From NCBI GenBank assembly GCA_003586115.2, contig QVOM02000112.1, positions 45,187,436 to 45,251,435 of the forward strand: DNA of 64,000 nucleotides, given 5' to 3'. The notes below the pieces were generated by a model. That model did no database searches. It was given only the letters and a program-made list of their open reading frames with translations, and was not told the DNA's origin. How positions within the stretch are numbered: the stretch's first letter is position 1; each line of letters begins with the position of its first letter. Below, piece by piece: positions 12,340 through 23,470 of the stretch. The position numbers and the translations under genes were made by a program. This DNA comes from Salvator merianae. Its lineage: Eukaryota > Chordata > Lepidosauria > Squamata > Teiidae.

Positions 12340-12675
12340 AACTACTTATAAGTTTCTTCTGATATGAATAAATTGTTGTTGTTGCTGCTGTTGTTATATG
12401 CAAGTCATATACAAAGTACTCGTTGTTATTGTACCCTTTCCAAACATATGAGATAATTAGAGGTATCTTCTTATAATATGCACAGTTCCAAATCCTTTGG
12501 TATAGCACCCAAGACACCAATTGTTATTTCTTTTACAAAAGTCATTCCACTTATTAGGTCTCTGTATTTGTTCATATTTTCCAAGTCTTTACTGTTTACT
12601 CTTGTATCCCCTACCTGCCACTTTTCAATCACCGGCAATGACTCTTATAACGTGGTTATGAGAATTTCATGAAAC
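12340..12675 (-). pseudogene. R4-like LINE, terminal ORF fragment (copy c)
   Basis: The minus strand from about 12640 reads KDLENMNKYRDLISGMTF and then VKEITIGVLGAIPKDLELCI, matching the KYQDLxxEIxxxW...VIPxVIGALGxIPKxL block that follows the VDVAVPGD motif in R4-like elements. It is upstream of copy b on the minus strand yet carries a more C-terminal segment, so it is a separate insertion or a rearranged piece. Confidence 0.6.
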
Positions 12676-12809
12676 ATGCACAAACAGAATTAGGAAGTAT
12701 AAAACCGTGTTATTTGAGGGGTGACATTGTTATTGATTCCACAAAATTCCAGGTGCTTTATCATCACACTATAATAACAATGACAAAGCTCTATAAATGA
12801 ATGAATGAT

Positions 12810-12885
12810 ATTTATTTATTACATTTGTATCTCATCCTATAACCTGAAACTCCAGGGCAGGAAACAAGTATTATACTTAAAAGCA
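12810..12885 (-). repeat. Possible LINE 3'-end relic
   Basis: TTTATTTATTACATTTGTATCTCATCC followed by a GC-richer segment is the mirror image of the usual L2 3' end (GGATGAGATACAAATG...AATAAATAAA). Only the last few dozen bases are recognisable. Confidence 0.4.
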
Positions 12886-12999
12886 AAGACAAGAATGTCC
12901 ACTGTTTGCACTTTAATTTGTTTTAGTTGAATAGACATATAAGGCAGGATCTCAAGAATAAAAATTTAGAAAGAAGTATATAAGTTAAGAGCCTTTCCC

Positions 13000-14110
13000 A
13001 ATGACTTAATTATTATTCTGAAAAATCACTGGAAGGAATAGATATTTTGTTGAAAAAATGAAAAGAAAATGAGTTATTGGCTGATTTTCAGATGAATAAT
13101 CCAAAACTGAAGATGTTAACAAAAATATGACAAAACTATGATGGAAAAATTGTTTTAAAATGGAAAAAAGGTAAATTACTTTGATATTATATTGACGAAA
13201 ATGAACTGCATGCTATTTCAAAAGAATTATGTTAAGGTATGATTGGAAATTAAGAAAGATATATTGAGATGGGAAAGATTAAACTTGTCACTCCTGGGAA
13301 GAATTTGCAAAAATAAATATATTACCCAGAATGCTGTTTTTCTTCCAGACAATACCGTTCTTGATAACAAAAGGTTTACACAATGATAAAAAGATATATC
13401 TAAATTTGTATGGAAGGACAAAAAACAATGATCAAGTATAATTTTATAGGACACAAAAGAAATAGGAGGGTTGGGCTAATCCAATTTAAAATTGTATTTT
13501 GTGGCCTATTGTCAAGTGTGGATCAAAAAATGTACAGTGCTGAGGAATAAACAATTTTTGGAATTGGAAAGACATGACTTGAAGTTTGGGTAGCATGATT
13601 ATTTGTGATAGGATAAAATCAAAGTAAACATGAATTTTAAAAATCATTTAAAGCATCCTTTGCAGAGAATATGGTCCAGAAACAAATCCAAACTGTGCCC
13701 AAAAACAGTCATAGGTGTCAACACAAGAGGCATATTATAAAAAAGAAATGATGGACAAAAAAAAATGGATAACATATCAAGACTTTTTGGAAGACTGCAA
13801 TGGTAATTATAAAATTAAATTGTTAGAAAAATTCAGATGAGAAGGTCATAAAATCCAAAGGCTTTCACACATACAACTATTTGAAAGATTTAAAACTGAT
13901 GAAAAGTCTAGTGGCATTTCACAGTCCAAGACAGAATTGGACATTCTTTTTCTCTTTTTTCCTTCTTTTTTCTGGTTGTGTGTGTGTATAAACAAATACA
14001 TAAAAGCAAAAATCAGAAGTTGTTAAATATACAACTGGAAAGTACAAGTACCATTTTAAAAATACAATAAAAATTATATAAAAATACAAAAATAAAAAGT
14101 TTAAGTTTTT
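13000..14110 (+). pseudogene. L1 ORF2 C-terminal fragment with 3' region
   Basis: Plus-strand frames read WERLNLSLLGRI at about 13275-13310, then QNAVFLPDNTVL, FVWKDKK, and EIGGLG...NLKLYFVAYCQVW at about 13460-13515, followed by LELERHDLKFG. These match the conserved post-RT region of vertebrate L1 ORF2 (RLNLSLLGRI, FIWKxKKPRI, GGLGLPNLKLYYxA). Frame changes are frequent. An A-rich 3' region runs to about 14110. Unrelated to the minus-strand R4-like pieces on its left. Confidence 0.8.
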
Positions 14111-15366
14111 CCATATATGTTAATAGAAGTTGCTCCAAGGACATGGCATTTGCACTTCCTCCTGCTTTGAACTGTGCCAGAGTGCCCAGTGCTATCTCAA
14201 AGTGTGTGACAGAGTGGCCTCATATGACTGCAGGATTTTAGTGCTCTGAGGGTATCCTCTCGCATTGAATCAGTTTGCGGAGACTATTGGACCACTTGAG
14301 CTGAATTGACTAGGGGATGTTATGCCTGAATAACATAGCTGGAAGCAACAAAAAATCCACTTAAACAGATGAAAATCAACAGAATTCCCACACATATTAG
14401 CCTGGTTATCTTCACAAGGATATAATTCAGAGAGTAAAAGAGCACTCCTTGTTCTAAGGAAAAAGTCAGGAATAAAGTCTGCTAAGACTTTGTTCACAAC
14501 CAATGTGTAACTGGATAATAATTATTCACCAGTAAGCCAGATTTGTATTTAGACACTGTAGTCTTCCTCAGTGGTGTTTACACAGCTGTAAATAACTACA
14601 AGTTACACAAACATTTCATAAATATTTTACAGACTGCCAGCTCCGCAAAGTTCCAGGTAGAGTTGGAATCTCTAAAATTAAAAGTTATTAAATAAAGTTT
14701 TGTCAAACCAAACTCTAGAAGTACTTTTTGAGGATATCACATTCAATGGCTGACTGCAAGAATGACTGCTTAACTATCACATATTGGTCTGGCACCCAAC
14801 CAATTTTTGAATGCATGACTTGAAGATACTAAAACCCTATAAATTCTGTCACAAAGATACACAAAATGTATAGATATTAAGACCATGTATAATGAAGGCC
14901 ATATATAAAAGGCATGTATAATGCAGATTTATTACATCTGTAACCATTTGGAGTTTGTTAATTATAAATTTTTAATCAAAGGTGAATATGTCGTCATATT
15001 AAATATTGTCGTCATATAGTCGTCGTACACTACTTTGACATAATTTTAATAATAGGCAGTTTATACCGTTGATTAACTGAGAAGTTTCATTGTGTGGGGC
15101 CAACATTTTGTCCAAGTAACAAATCTTTCTCACCCCTAAATAATTATTGCCACAAGTTTTTGTAAAGCACTTGCAGTTTATATTTTTAATAGGAAGCCGT
15201 ATATAAATATTTTAAATAATATTCTGTTCACATCTTTTCTAACCCATTGAAGCTATGCAGTGCAGAAGCTGTTTAAAAACAGCTCAGGATTGCTGTCATC
15301 CTCTTTCCATTCATTGTTCACTGAGCATCAGAGATGAAGATATAAATTTCCAAAATAGTACTTCAT
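14111..15366. other. No recognisable feature
   Basis: AT-rich; no supported motif. The short GTCGTCATAT repeats at about 14990-15030 are too few to call a satellite. Confidence 0.45.
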
Positions 15367-15721
15367 TGAGAAGTACACAAACTTGAAAATGGTGGTTCAG
15401 TTTGAATCAAGCTGAATCATGTGCTGTTTGGTTTGAATCTGAACCAGTCTGAGCCAGTTCAAATCTCAAACAAGTTTGTCCTTGTTCTATACATAAAAAT
15501 GCAATTTTAAAAGCCCTTTAAAATGGTGAAATACCAGTGAACTCAAACTAGTTCAAATAGAACAAAATGGTTCAAAACCAATTCAACTGAACCCCTTGGC
15601 TCCATTCAAGTTTGAACTGACCCCTCCAAACCTGGGGATAGTTTCGTTAAAATTCAAACTGGTTGAACCATCCAGTTTAATTTGAACCAGTTCAAATTCA
15701 AATCAATTTGGCACATTTCTA
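15367..15721. mobile_element. hAT-like MITE, GGTTCAAA-rich
   Basis: The right end reads TTTGGCACATTTCTA, the inverted form of TAGAAATGTGCCAAA, a variant of the TAGGGRTGTGCA end seen in the 1.1 kb hAT copies. The left end TGAGAAGTACACAAACTTG resembles TAGAGATGTGCACAAACTC at 63371. The interior is dense in TTTGAACCAGTTCAAA-type palindromes. I could not find an 8-bp duplication. Confidence 0.6.
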
Positions 15722-16755
15722 ATGCATCGAAAGGGGCAGAGGGCACAAACCAACTGAAGTTAAAGTTTTGTCAGTCCTTTATTTAAATCAAGTACCCATT
15801 TAAGTCAATGAACATTAAAATGCTTCACATGGGTAATACAGTATCCTTAATATTTGCAGTTTATTTTGACAGCTGGAAAGACTTCTTATACTTCAGCAGC
15901 AGATCTGGGACAGAACATCAATGGGCAATGGATTTTTTTTTCCCCAGGAAACACAATACAGCTTTTCTGTGTCAGGATGAACTACATAAGACATCACTAT
16001 GTTAAGAGAAGAAGTGAATACATCAAGAATTTATGTAGAGCTAAGAAGAATGTTATATTGTGGGTAACAGAAAATACACTGGCCACAGCCTAGCCCACTG
16101 TTCCATGTATAAACCAGGAATTTCTGGACAAAATAGGCCCAACAGTACCTTGATTATCCAGTCAGAGAGAGTGTAGCTTTTTAAATGTCATCTGCCTTCT
16201 CTAGGATATTCAAGGTACACCTAAACTCTCTTCACAGAGAAGAGTGGTGGTGACTACTCCCAGTAGAAAATAGGTTGTTGATCTGTAGCACTCTTCTTTC
16301 CTGTTCATTGCAGGGAAGTATATTCACTTGCAATTACCAGTTCTCACTTCCAGGTATAATCCATAGTTCAGGCATACTTGCCTACACTAGAAGAGGCAGA
16401 CTAGCATAGATAGGCTAAACTCGCTGGGATGTTATGGAACTAGGGTAACTTTGTCAGATTGTGAGCTTTGTGGCTGTTGTTCAAGCAGGTAAAATGTTAT
16501 GGCTTTTTAAAAGTTATCTCTTTACTTTGTCACTTCCCCTAGTTGAAACTGTTGTCATTTTTTGCAGTAAAATCAAATAAATAAGAACTTCATATAATTA
16601 ACTTACCTAGCCTCCATACACTTCCATAAACTCAGAGAAAAAATGGGCCCCAACAGCCTGGAGATTGTATTTATAGTAAGAAGTTTGGGAGTGTTTGAGG
16701 TTTTATGAAACAAGATGGAGTGAGAGAAAATTAAGTAGTAAGTAGAAATGCCTTC
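15722..16755. other. No recognisable feature
   Basis: Nothing supported. Overlapping open frames of 65 and 79 codons at 15808-16093 have no family resemblance. Confidence 0.45.
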
Positions 16756-17070
16756 TCCCATATTATCCTGCTGATGCCTTAAGATCTGCAGGGAAGGCCC
16801 TCCTCGTAGTTAAAAGGATGGGGACCCAGGATAGAGTATTCTCAGTGGTGGCCTCCAGACTATGGAATAGTCTCTCTCCTGTGGTATGTCAGGAATCTTC
16901 ACTATATGCCTATGGTTGAGAGAGCAGCATCTTCTACCCCTCATTCAGGCTCTGCCATTGTTTTTAGTGTGGTTTTACTCTGTTCATTTTATAGTTTTTA
17001 TGGTTGCAATCTGGCCTGAGACCTTCAAGGGTAGGACAGGATAAAAATGCAAATAAATAAATACTTCAAG
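16756..17070 (+). mobile_element. L2-like LINE 3' end
   Basis: Plus-strand reading gives fragments of the L2 terminal domain (GRALLVVKRMGTQDRVFSVVASRLWNSL). Next come ATAGTTTTTATGGTTGCAATCTGGCCTGAGACC and GGACAGGATAAAAATGCAAATAAATAAATA, the usual L2 3' end with a short AATA tail. 5'-truncated and short. Confidence 0.7.
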
Positions 17071-17711
17071 TACATTTTCTTGAAACAATTAACATCCTAT
17101 CATTATTTATGTTATTTATGTTAATTTAAGACATCACTTTTCACATCTGAGTTTAGAAGAAAATAAAGTCAGTGGCTGCAATAGATTTGGAAGAATCTTG
17201 TTCTATAACTAAACATCCTGTATTTTAAGAGCAAAGGCTTCACCACTCTAAGATAGATATATGGCATACAAATGTATAGTTATCTCTACACTTCAAAGGG
17301 AGGTAATTTTTATAAATGAACAACTGAATGTCCCCTGAAGTGTATTATCTGGACTCTTTCTAATGTAGCCTTTCTAGAATAGGACCTAATGACCCCTAAA
17401 TGCTTTGGCCCATGGATCCTGTAGCCAATATCGAATTGATGAGCATTGTAGTGTCCAAAATATATAGAAAGTATTAGACTACTGGGCCACTCTCTAGCAA
17501 ACCAGAACTGCCATTTAAGAAAGCCTTTTCAACTGGTGGCAACTGCATGGATGGATAAGCAAATACAGGGTTAGCCACCTTTTGAGCTGGGGTTACCATA
17601 AAAGTCACAGTTCCAATATCTTTAATAATGATGTAGAATGGGGAGTCTAGCAGGTATATATAGCCTGTAACACAGGAAACAGTCCAAACGTTCAAATTAT
17701 AGTACTGCTTA
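17071..17711. other. No recognisable feature
   Basis: Lies between two oppositely oriented L2 relics; no motif. Confidence 0.45.
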
Positions 17712-19015
17712 TTGCTTTATTTATTTATTTATTTGTATTTTTATCCTGGCCTATACTTGAAGGCATCAGGGTGAGTTACAACAGTAAAATGCAATACGAA
17801 TCCACTAAAAATAATTACAGTGCCTGAAAGTGGGGAGGGGAACTCGGGTAAACAACTGCCCAGCATACCTTAGGGAAGCAGCTGTTCCAATAGTCTGGGA
17901 GCTACCACTGAGAAGGCCCCATCCTGGGACCCCACTATTGAAGGTGATGGTACAGCCAGGAGGGCTTCACCTGCAGATCTTAAGGAATGGGCAGGTCAAT
18001 ATGGAAGAATGCATTCCTTTACATATTTGAGCCCAAAACTATTTAGGGTCTTATAGGTTAAAGTTAACATTTTGAATTGCTTTGCTAGCAAACTGACAAC
18101 CAGTCCAGCTCTTTTAAAGCCAGTAAAATGCATCCAGACAACAGCTCCTGCCAGGAGTCTAGCTTCTGCAATATGTATCAGCTGCAGCTTTTGAACTGTC
18201 TTCAAGGACAGTGCCACATAGACAACATTACAATATCATCCCTGTCCGGAAAGGGTGAGAGCTGGAAAACCAGCCAGTGCTGGCAGTAGGTGCTCTTGGC
18301 CACCTTCACCTGAACATAAAGAATTAGCAGAGAGTCCAACAGCATCTCCAGATATCACACCTTTCCTTTCCAGGACAATACAACCCCATCAAGAACTTGA
18401 TGCCTCCTTACTGCATGGACCCAAGATAGCAGCTCCATCTTGTCTGGATTAAGCTTCAATTGATTGCCCCCTATCTAACCCATTACTATCTCCAAGCTCC
18501 TGTCAAGAGCTTTCACCACCTCATCTGATTCAAATGACACTATCCCAAACATCCACCCCTTTCAGTACTGAAAGTGGTGTAACCACCAGATACAGATGGC
18601 ACAGAGATATAGAGCTGGCTGTCATCTGCGTTTTGAAGACACCTCAATCCAAATATCCTGATAACCACTCCCAGCAGCTTCATATAGATATTAAAGAGCA
18701 TGGGAGAATCCCACAGGTGAGTTCCAAGATACTGAGCAAAAATCTTCCACAACCACTTTCTGACATCAACCTTGGAGATAGAAGTAGAACAGTCACAATG
18801 AGATTCCTCCAACTCCCAAACTCCATAAGCATTCCAAAAGGATACCATGGTCAATGGTATCAAAAACTGTTGACAGATCCAGAAGAGCCAGCAGGTTAAC
18901 TCTCCCCATCTTTTTCCCAGAGAAGGTGATCAACCAGGGCAATCAAGGCAGTTTCAGTGCCGTTAACTGGCCCTGAAGTCAAATTGCAAAGGGTCGACAG
19001 CAAATTCTGCTTTAT
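17712..19015 (-). pseudogene. L2-type LINE reverse transcriptase relic 1
   Basis: Read on the minus strand: GTETALIALVDHLLWE at about 18960, then broken frames around LLALLDLSTVFDTIDHGIL, then SPMLFNIYMKLLGVVIR and ADDSQLYIS at about 18720-18600 (the catalytic YADD box, here NADD). Next is LQLIHIAEARLLAG and, near 18090, KMLTLTYKTLNSFGLKY, the standard C-terminal block. The element ends in a TTTA repeat at 17712-17735, the LINE tail seen in reverse. Many stops and shifts; 5'-truncated. Similar in extent to the relic at 19973-23150, which serves as a comparison. Confidence 0.88.
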
Positions 19016-19650
19016 AAACAAGCACAAACAAGCTTGCATTTAATTTACCTGAAACAGAGGTCTTATGAACATTCTTTCCTCCGATCAATAAAAGCAAGCA
19101 TTGACTTTTCTATCCCCTGGTTCTTCTCAGGAAACAGAAGTTACTCACACTGTAGCTACTGTTTTTTTCATACTGCTACACTTTATAAAGGCAGAACATA
19201 ATGCTTGAATCATAAACCTGTTTCATGTCTGCTTCAAGCATCAAGTTAACTTGAATCAAAAGTAGGATGATGTGTTGCAATTAAAATTTACATTTACTGA
19301 TGTTACAAAGATATACTAGTTACTAGCTTAGAGAAGCACAAGACCTATGAATGTACATCACTATACTACTTTGATTTTATTGACAACTTGTCTTATGAAG
19401 ACAATTCTTATTGCTTCTTACCTGCCAAAAATGGTTTTTCCATAATTGCTTTGTTTCTGTTGTGTCAGCAATGCACAAACATACTTCACTGCATCTTAGG
19501 ACTTGGACAAGAAACCCATCAATATAGATCTAAAACATGCTGAGGCTATATTGGAATGGGAGAATGAGAGGAAATGTTCCATCTCACACCAATGTTGCCA
19601 TTAAGCAAAAATAAATAGTTGATATTCATGCATATCATTCATGGATATTG
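19016..19650. other. No recognisable feature
   Basis: AT-rich, no supported motif. Confidence 0.45.
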
Positions 19651-19964
19651 TAGCGATTCGTTTTCGAAAGAAAATCTGTATTTTCGCTTTGTCAGTGAAT
19701 TTTGTTGTCAAAAAATGTATTTTTCGCATTTGTTTTCACATTTTTCGCATACATTTTCCCATTGAAAATGCCATTTTCATAGTTTAAACAGAGCGAAAAT
19801 TGTGAAAATTCGACTAATTTCATTTTTCGCAAAAGAATAGGCTTTTTCGTTTTCATTCAAAAACTGTAAATGTGAAAAAAGTCATTTTTGTTTTGATGCA
19901 AAAATTTGCGAAAATGAAATTCTGAACGAATTTTCAAATATGAATTGAAATTTGCACATCCCTA
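19651..19964. mobile_element. hAT-like MITE, TTTTCGC-rich, left end lost
   Basis: The right end AAATTTGCACATCCCTA is the inverted form of TAGGGATGTGCAAATTT, the same end type as the 1.1 kb hAT elements. The interior is full of TTTTCGC/GCGAAAA segments, some inverted (for example ATTTTCGCA and TGCGAAAAT-type arms). The expected TAGGGATGTGCA is missing on the left, where the sequence starts TAGCGATTCG, so it is truncated or internally deleted. Confidence 0.6.
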
Positions 19965-20845
19965 TTCCACCCTTAATTCCAGACGCATCCCCAGCTGAGC
20001 ATCTTTTTGGTTGTGCCCCAGCTGCTTCACTCTTTCTTGAGTTACTTGTACCTGCACTCAGCTCTTCCCCAGCAAAGTATGAGATGCCTTTTGACCTGGA
20101 GGCTCATATTATACCAGAACAGGTCACAACCATAGAAAGATAAAATATATGGAACAATATATGTGTCACCGCCCCTTGCACGCCTGAGGGAGGTGTAACT
20201 ACAATTAGGCCCTGTCCTTGTGATCTCAATACATGGGCATCTGTATATCTGAAAATGGCCCTTCAGACAGCTGGGGCCCAAACCATTTAGCACTTTGTAT
20301 GCTAACATGAACACCTTGAATTGGACTCAGTAGTGAGTAGGCAACCAGTACAGCTCTTTTAAGACCAGCATAGTTTATGTCTCACCAGAAATTCCCACAA
20401 CATTCAAGCTGCTGCATTCTGCGGTAGCTTCAACTTCCAGACCGTCTTCAAGGGTAGCCCTATATAGAGTGCATTATAGTAGTTTAATCTAGAAGGTAGC
20501 AGAGCATGGTTCACTGTGACCAAGTTATTGCTATCCAGGAAAGGCTGAAGCTGGTAAACCAATCAAAGATGTGTTAGGCACTCCTCTCTACCACTGTCAT
20601 GTGAGTCTCTAATGACAAGGAAGAATCCAGAAGCATCCCCAGATCATGCACCAATTCCTTCTGGAATAGAAAAAAAAGACTTGGGTACATGTAAACTTTA
20701 TCAGCTTGGGACCCCATGGCACACAGTGCCTCTGTTTTACCTGGATTCAATTTTAATTTATTAGTCCACATCCAATCCACTGCCTCCAAGCAACTATCAA
20801 ATATCCAAATTGCCTCCCCTAATTCAGAAGGTCAAGAGAGATAGA

Positions 20846-21362
20846 GGGCCTGTTCGCACTTAGTGAGAGGAGCATTCCAAGACACTCACTGGAATGGAAC
20901 ATTTGCACCTGCAAATAGCCCTAGCTGACTTGAAACCTACTGAAGCCCACCTGATGCTCACTTGAGTCCTACCACCTGTGGTCAACTAAACTGCAGTCTC
21001 CAAGCTGACTTGCATGATCAGGTGTGGATCAGGAAAGGTGTATTTGTACCACTTCCTGGTTTGAAATGGTGGCAGGGTGGGGACTGCGTGGCCACACAGG
21101 CACTGTCAGACAGTTTGGACCCAGGTTCGGACTTTGGGCTTCAGACCTTAGCAGCCGTTTTGGACCCAAGTCCAGAACCAGCTCCTCTAGGTCCAGACCC
21201 AGCTACCTAACTAGTGCTTTCCCATTCACACTGCTCCCCCTGCTGGTCAGCTCGGAAATTGTTCCAGTGCTGACAAGTGTGAACATTCCTCACTGTGCAT
21301 TATCCTGGCCAGCACAAACCCGGCTAATTAGAATGTTATATTGTTGTAAATTGAACAGGCCC
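20846..21362. mobile_element. MITE family B (GGGCCTGTTCGCACTTA ends), inserted in L2
   Basis: Begins GGGCCTGTTCGCACTTA and ends TAAATTGAACAGGCCC (inverted). Flanked by AGA on both sides (20843-20845 and 21363-21365). The L2 frame it interrupts becomes continuous when the element and one AGA are removed, proving a 3-bp target duplication. The interior carries ACCTGATGCTCACTTGAGTCC and GGTTTGAAATGGTGGCAGGG blocks also present at 42643, 54487 and 55307. No transposase. A 3-bp duplication with GGGCC ends suggests PIF/Harbinger, but that superfamily assignment is inference. Confidence 0.88.
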
Positions 21363-21414
21363 AGAATTGAGTGCCATCAGTGTATTGATAGCATCTACCT
21401 CCAAAACTCCTGAT

Positions 21415-22567
21415 TAGGGGTGTGCACGAAGGCACTTTCCCCTCTTCACTTTGCAGCGCTGCGAAGCAACGGAGCTTCGTTTTCGCACGAAAACGAGAGG
21501 CGCGAAAAGGGCACCTTTAGTTTTCAATGCGAAAATCTTCGCAGCGACTGTACTGATCGGAAACTGAGAAAAATCAACGCGAAGGAAAGACCTTCTCCAC
21601 GAAGGTCTTCCTTTTGCGTTGATTTTTCTCAGTTTCCGATGGCTGCATGCTGCCTAGTTCACCCTAGGTTGTCAGAGCGCGTGCTGACAGCCTAGGGGGT
21701 ATGAGACAGCCAACGAAAGAGGAGAAAAATCAATGCGAAGGAAAGACCTTCGCAGCGAAGGTCTTTCCTTCGCGTTGATTTTTCTTCCTTTCCGAAGGCT
21801 GAGCGCTGCCAGCTTAGGGGGTATGAGACAGCCAACGAAAGAGGAGAAAAATCAGCACGAAGGGAGGGAGAACTAGGTCTTCCCTTCACATTGATTTTTC
21901 TCCTCTTCCGTTGGCTGTCTCATACCCCATAGGCTCATACCCCTTCCCATCGCTGCGCGCTGTCTCATTCACTCTGGTCTGACTAGGGTAAATGAGACAG
22001 CGAGGGAAGAGGAGAAAAATCAACACGAAGGGAGGGAATTCCCTCCCTTCACGTTGATTTTTCTCCCTTCCCATCGCTGCACGCTGTCTCATTCTCTCTA
22101 GTCTGACTAGGGTAAATGAGACAGTGAGGGAAGAGGAGAAAAATCAACACGAAGGAAAGACCTTTGCAGCGAAGGTCTTTTCTTCGCGTTGATTTTTCTT
22201 CCTTTCTGATGGCTGAGCGCTGCCTAATTCATCCTAGGCTGTCAGCGCGTGCGCTGACAGCCTAGGGGGTATGAGACAGCCAACGAAAGAGGAGAAAAAT
22301 CAACGCGAAGGGAGGGAGAACTAGGTCTTCCCTTCACGTTGATTTTTCTCCTCTTCTGTTGGCTGTCTCATACCCCCTACGCTGTCAGCGCTCACGCTGA
22401 CAGCCTAGGGGGATGAGAGAGCAGCAAATTGCAAAGGTCCCGAAAATTGAGGGACCTTCGCAATTCGCATTCGTGATTTCTGTTGCCCTTCGCATTCGAT
22501 GCGAAGGGAACGAAATCACGAAATTCGAGCGGAACTTCGTTACCACGAAGCTTCATGCACACCCCTA
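21415..22567 (-). mobile_element. hAT-type non-autonomous DNA transposon, copy 2, inserted in L2
   Basis: Begins TAGGGGTGTGCACGAAGGCAC and ends GAAGCTTCATGCACACCCCTA. The left end corresponds to the reverse complement of the right end of copy 1 (GTGCCTTCGTGCACATCCCTA), so it is inverted relative to copy 1. The target duplication CTCCTGAT is perfect (21407-21414 and 22568-22575). Taking it out restores the L2 frame. Length 1153 bp compared with 1127 bp for copy 1. The terminal parts are alike, while the central palindromic array differs in unit sequence and copy number. Confidence 0.93.
21560..22395. repeat. Palindromic repeat array inside hAT copy 2
   Basis: At least six related units of roughly 110-150 bp. 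Each contains AAAAATCAACGCGAAGG, a short loop, and the inverted arm CCTTCGCGTTGATTTTT, followed by a second hairpin GGCTGTCAGCGC/GCGCTGACAGCC or a TGAGACAGC block. Unit starts are visible near 21700, 21822, 21991, 22115 and 22269. Open frames of 63-91 codons here reflect the arms only. Confidence 0.85.
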
Positions 22568-23154
22568 CTCCTGATGACATCACCCAGCAGATTCATGCAG
22601 ATGTTAAAGAGTATAGGAGACAGGAGCAACCCCTGGAGAAATCCACATAGAGCCTACCTCACAGATAGGAAGGGAACCACTGCAAAACAATGCCTCAAAG
22701 TCCTAATCCCCAGAGCCACTTCAGCAGGATTTCATGGATGATGGTACTGAAAACCCGAAAGATTGAGGAGAACAAATAAGGTTGCATTCTTCTTGCCTAC
22801 ATCTTGATAAAGGTCATCCATCTGGGTAACCAAGATAGTCTCAGTGCCAACCCCCCAACTGAAAGCAGATTGGAATGGGTCTAGATCTGTTTTCTCCAAG
22901 CTTGCCTGCAATTGGGTAGCCACTATTGGGTAGCCACTATTCTCTACACCTTGTCCAAAAAGAGGTTATTAGCAACTGGGTGGTAGCTATTTAATATCTA
23001 TGGATCCAGAGAGGTCCTCTTAAGCAGGGGGCATATCACAGTTTCCCTAAGTGCTATTGGCACCTCCCTCTTCCACAAAGAGGCATTTGCCACTCCTTGT
23101 ATCTACTCAGCCATACCACTTGGCTAGCTGTTATTAGCTTTTATTAGGTTCAAC

Positions 23155-23470
23155 GTGTATGGCATTTGCACATGTTTCTCTTTCAGTGGGACAATGCACA
23201 ATTTTTAAACTTTCTGTCAGGGAAATTCTTCAGAGGCTTCAAGAAGAGCATGGGAAATCTTGCTTGTCACAGTCTTCTGTGTTTGAATGGTGCAAATTGT
23301 TCAAAGAGTGTCACAAGTGTATGGAGAATGCAGCAAACAAAGCAGAACAGCAAAATCACTGATGTGATAACTGTGCGGGTTAATGAGCTCATGATATCGA
23401 ACTCTGATTCTGTCAATTTCCCATCAGATAAGCCAGTTTCTGTTCTTCTTTGTTGCTCTCAGATCTGAAT
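23155..23470 (+). pseudogene. mariner-type transposase N-terminal fragment
   Basis: The frame from 23159 gives REILQRLQEEHGKSCLSQSS then VFEWCKLFKECHK, and after a shift ITDVITVRVNELMIS. This order (helix-turn-helix, xSQSxVFEWxKxFKEG, then TDxxVxxVNELxxSDRR) matches the HTH_48 region of mariner/SETMAR-type transposases (established family pattern). The catalytic DDD part is not seen. It abuts the 5' end of the L2 relic. Alternative: a chance resemblance, unlikely given the two ordered blocks. Confidence 0.55.

Larger units (their letters stand above)
19973..23150 (-). pseudogene. L2-type LINE reverse transcriptase relic 2, split by two DNA transposons
   Basis: Three LINE pieces remain. (1) 23150-22576 holds LDPFQSAF, GTETILVTQMDDLYQD and FVLLNLS, the RT fingers and first palm aspartate region. 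(2) 21406-21363 holds the strand leading to the catalytic box. (3) 20845-19973 holds YLSL, then NKLKLNPGKTEAL and ELVHDLGMLLDSSLSLE, then FMLAYKVLNGLGPS. Removing both insertions and one copy of each target duplication joins GDVIRSFGGRCYQYTDG to TQFYLS without a shift. This aligns with relic 1 (GVVIRIFGLRC...ADDSQLYIS). The catalytic box is YTDG instead of YADD, so the copy is dead. Confidence 0.9.
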
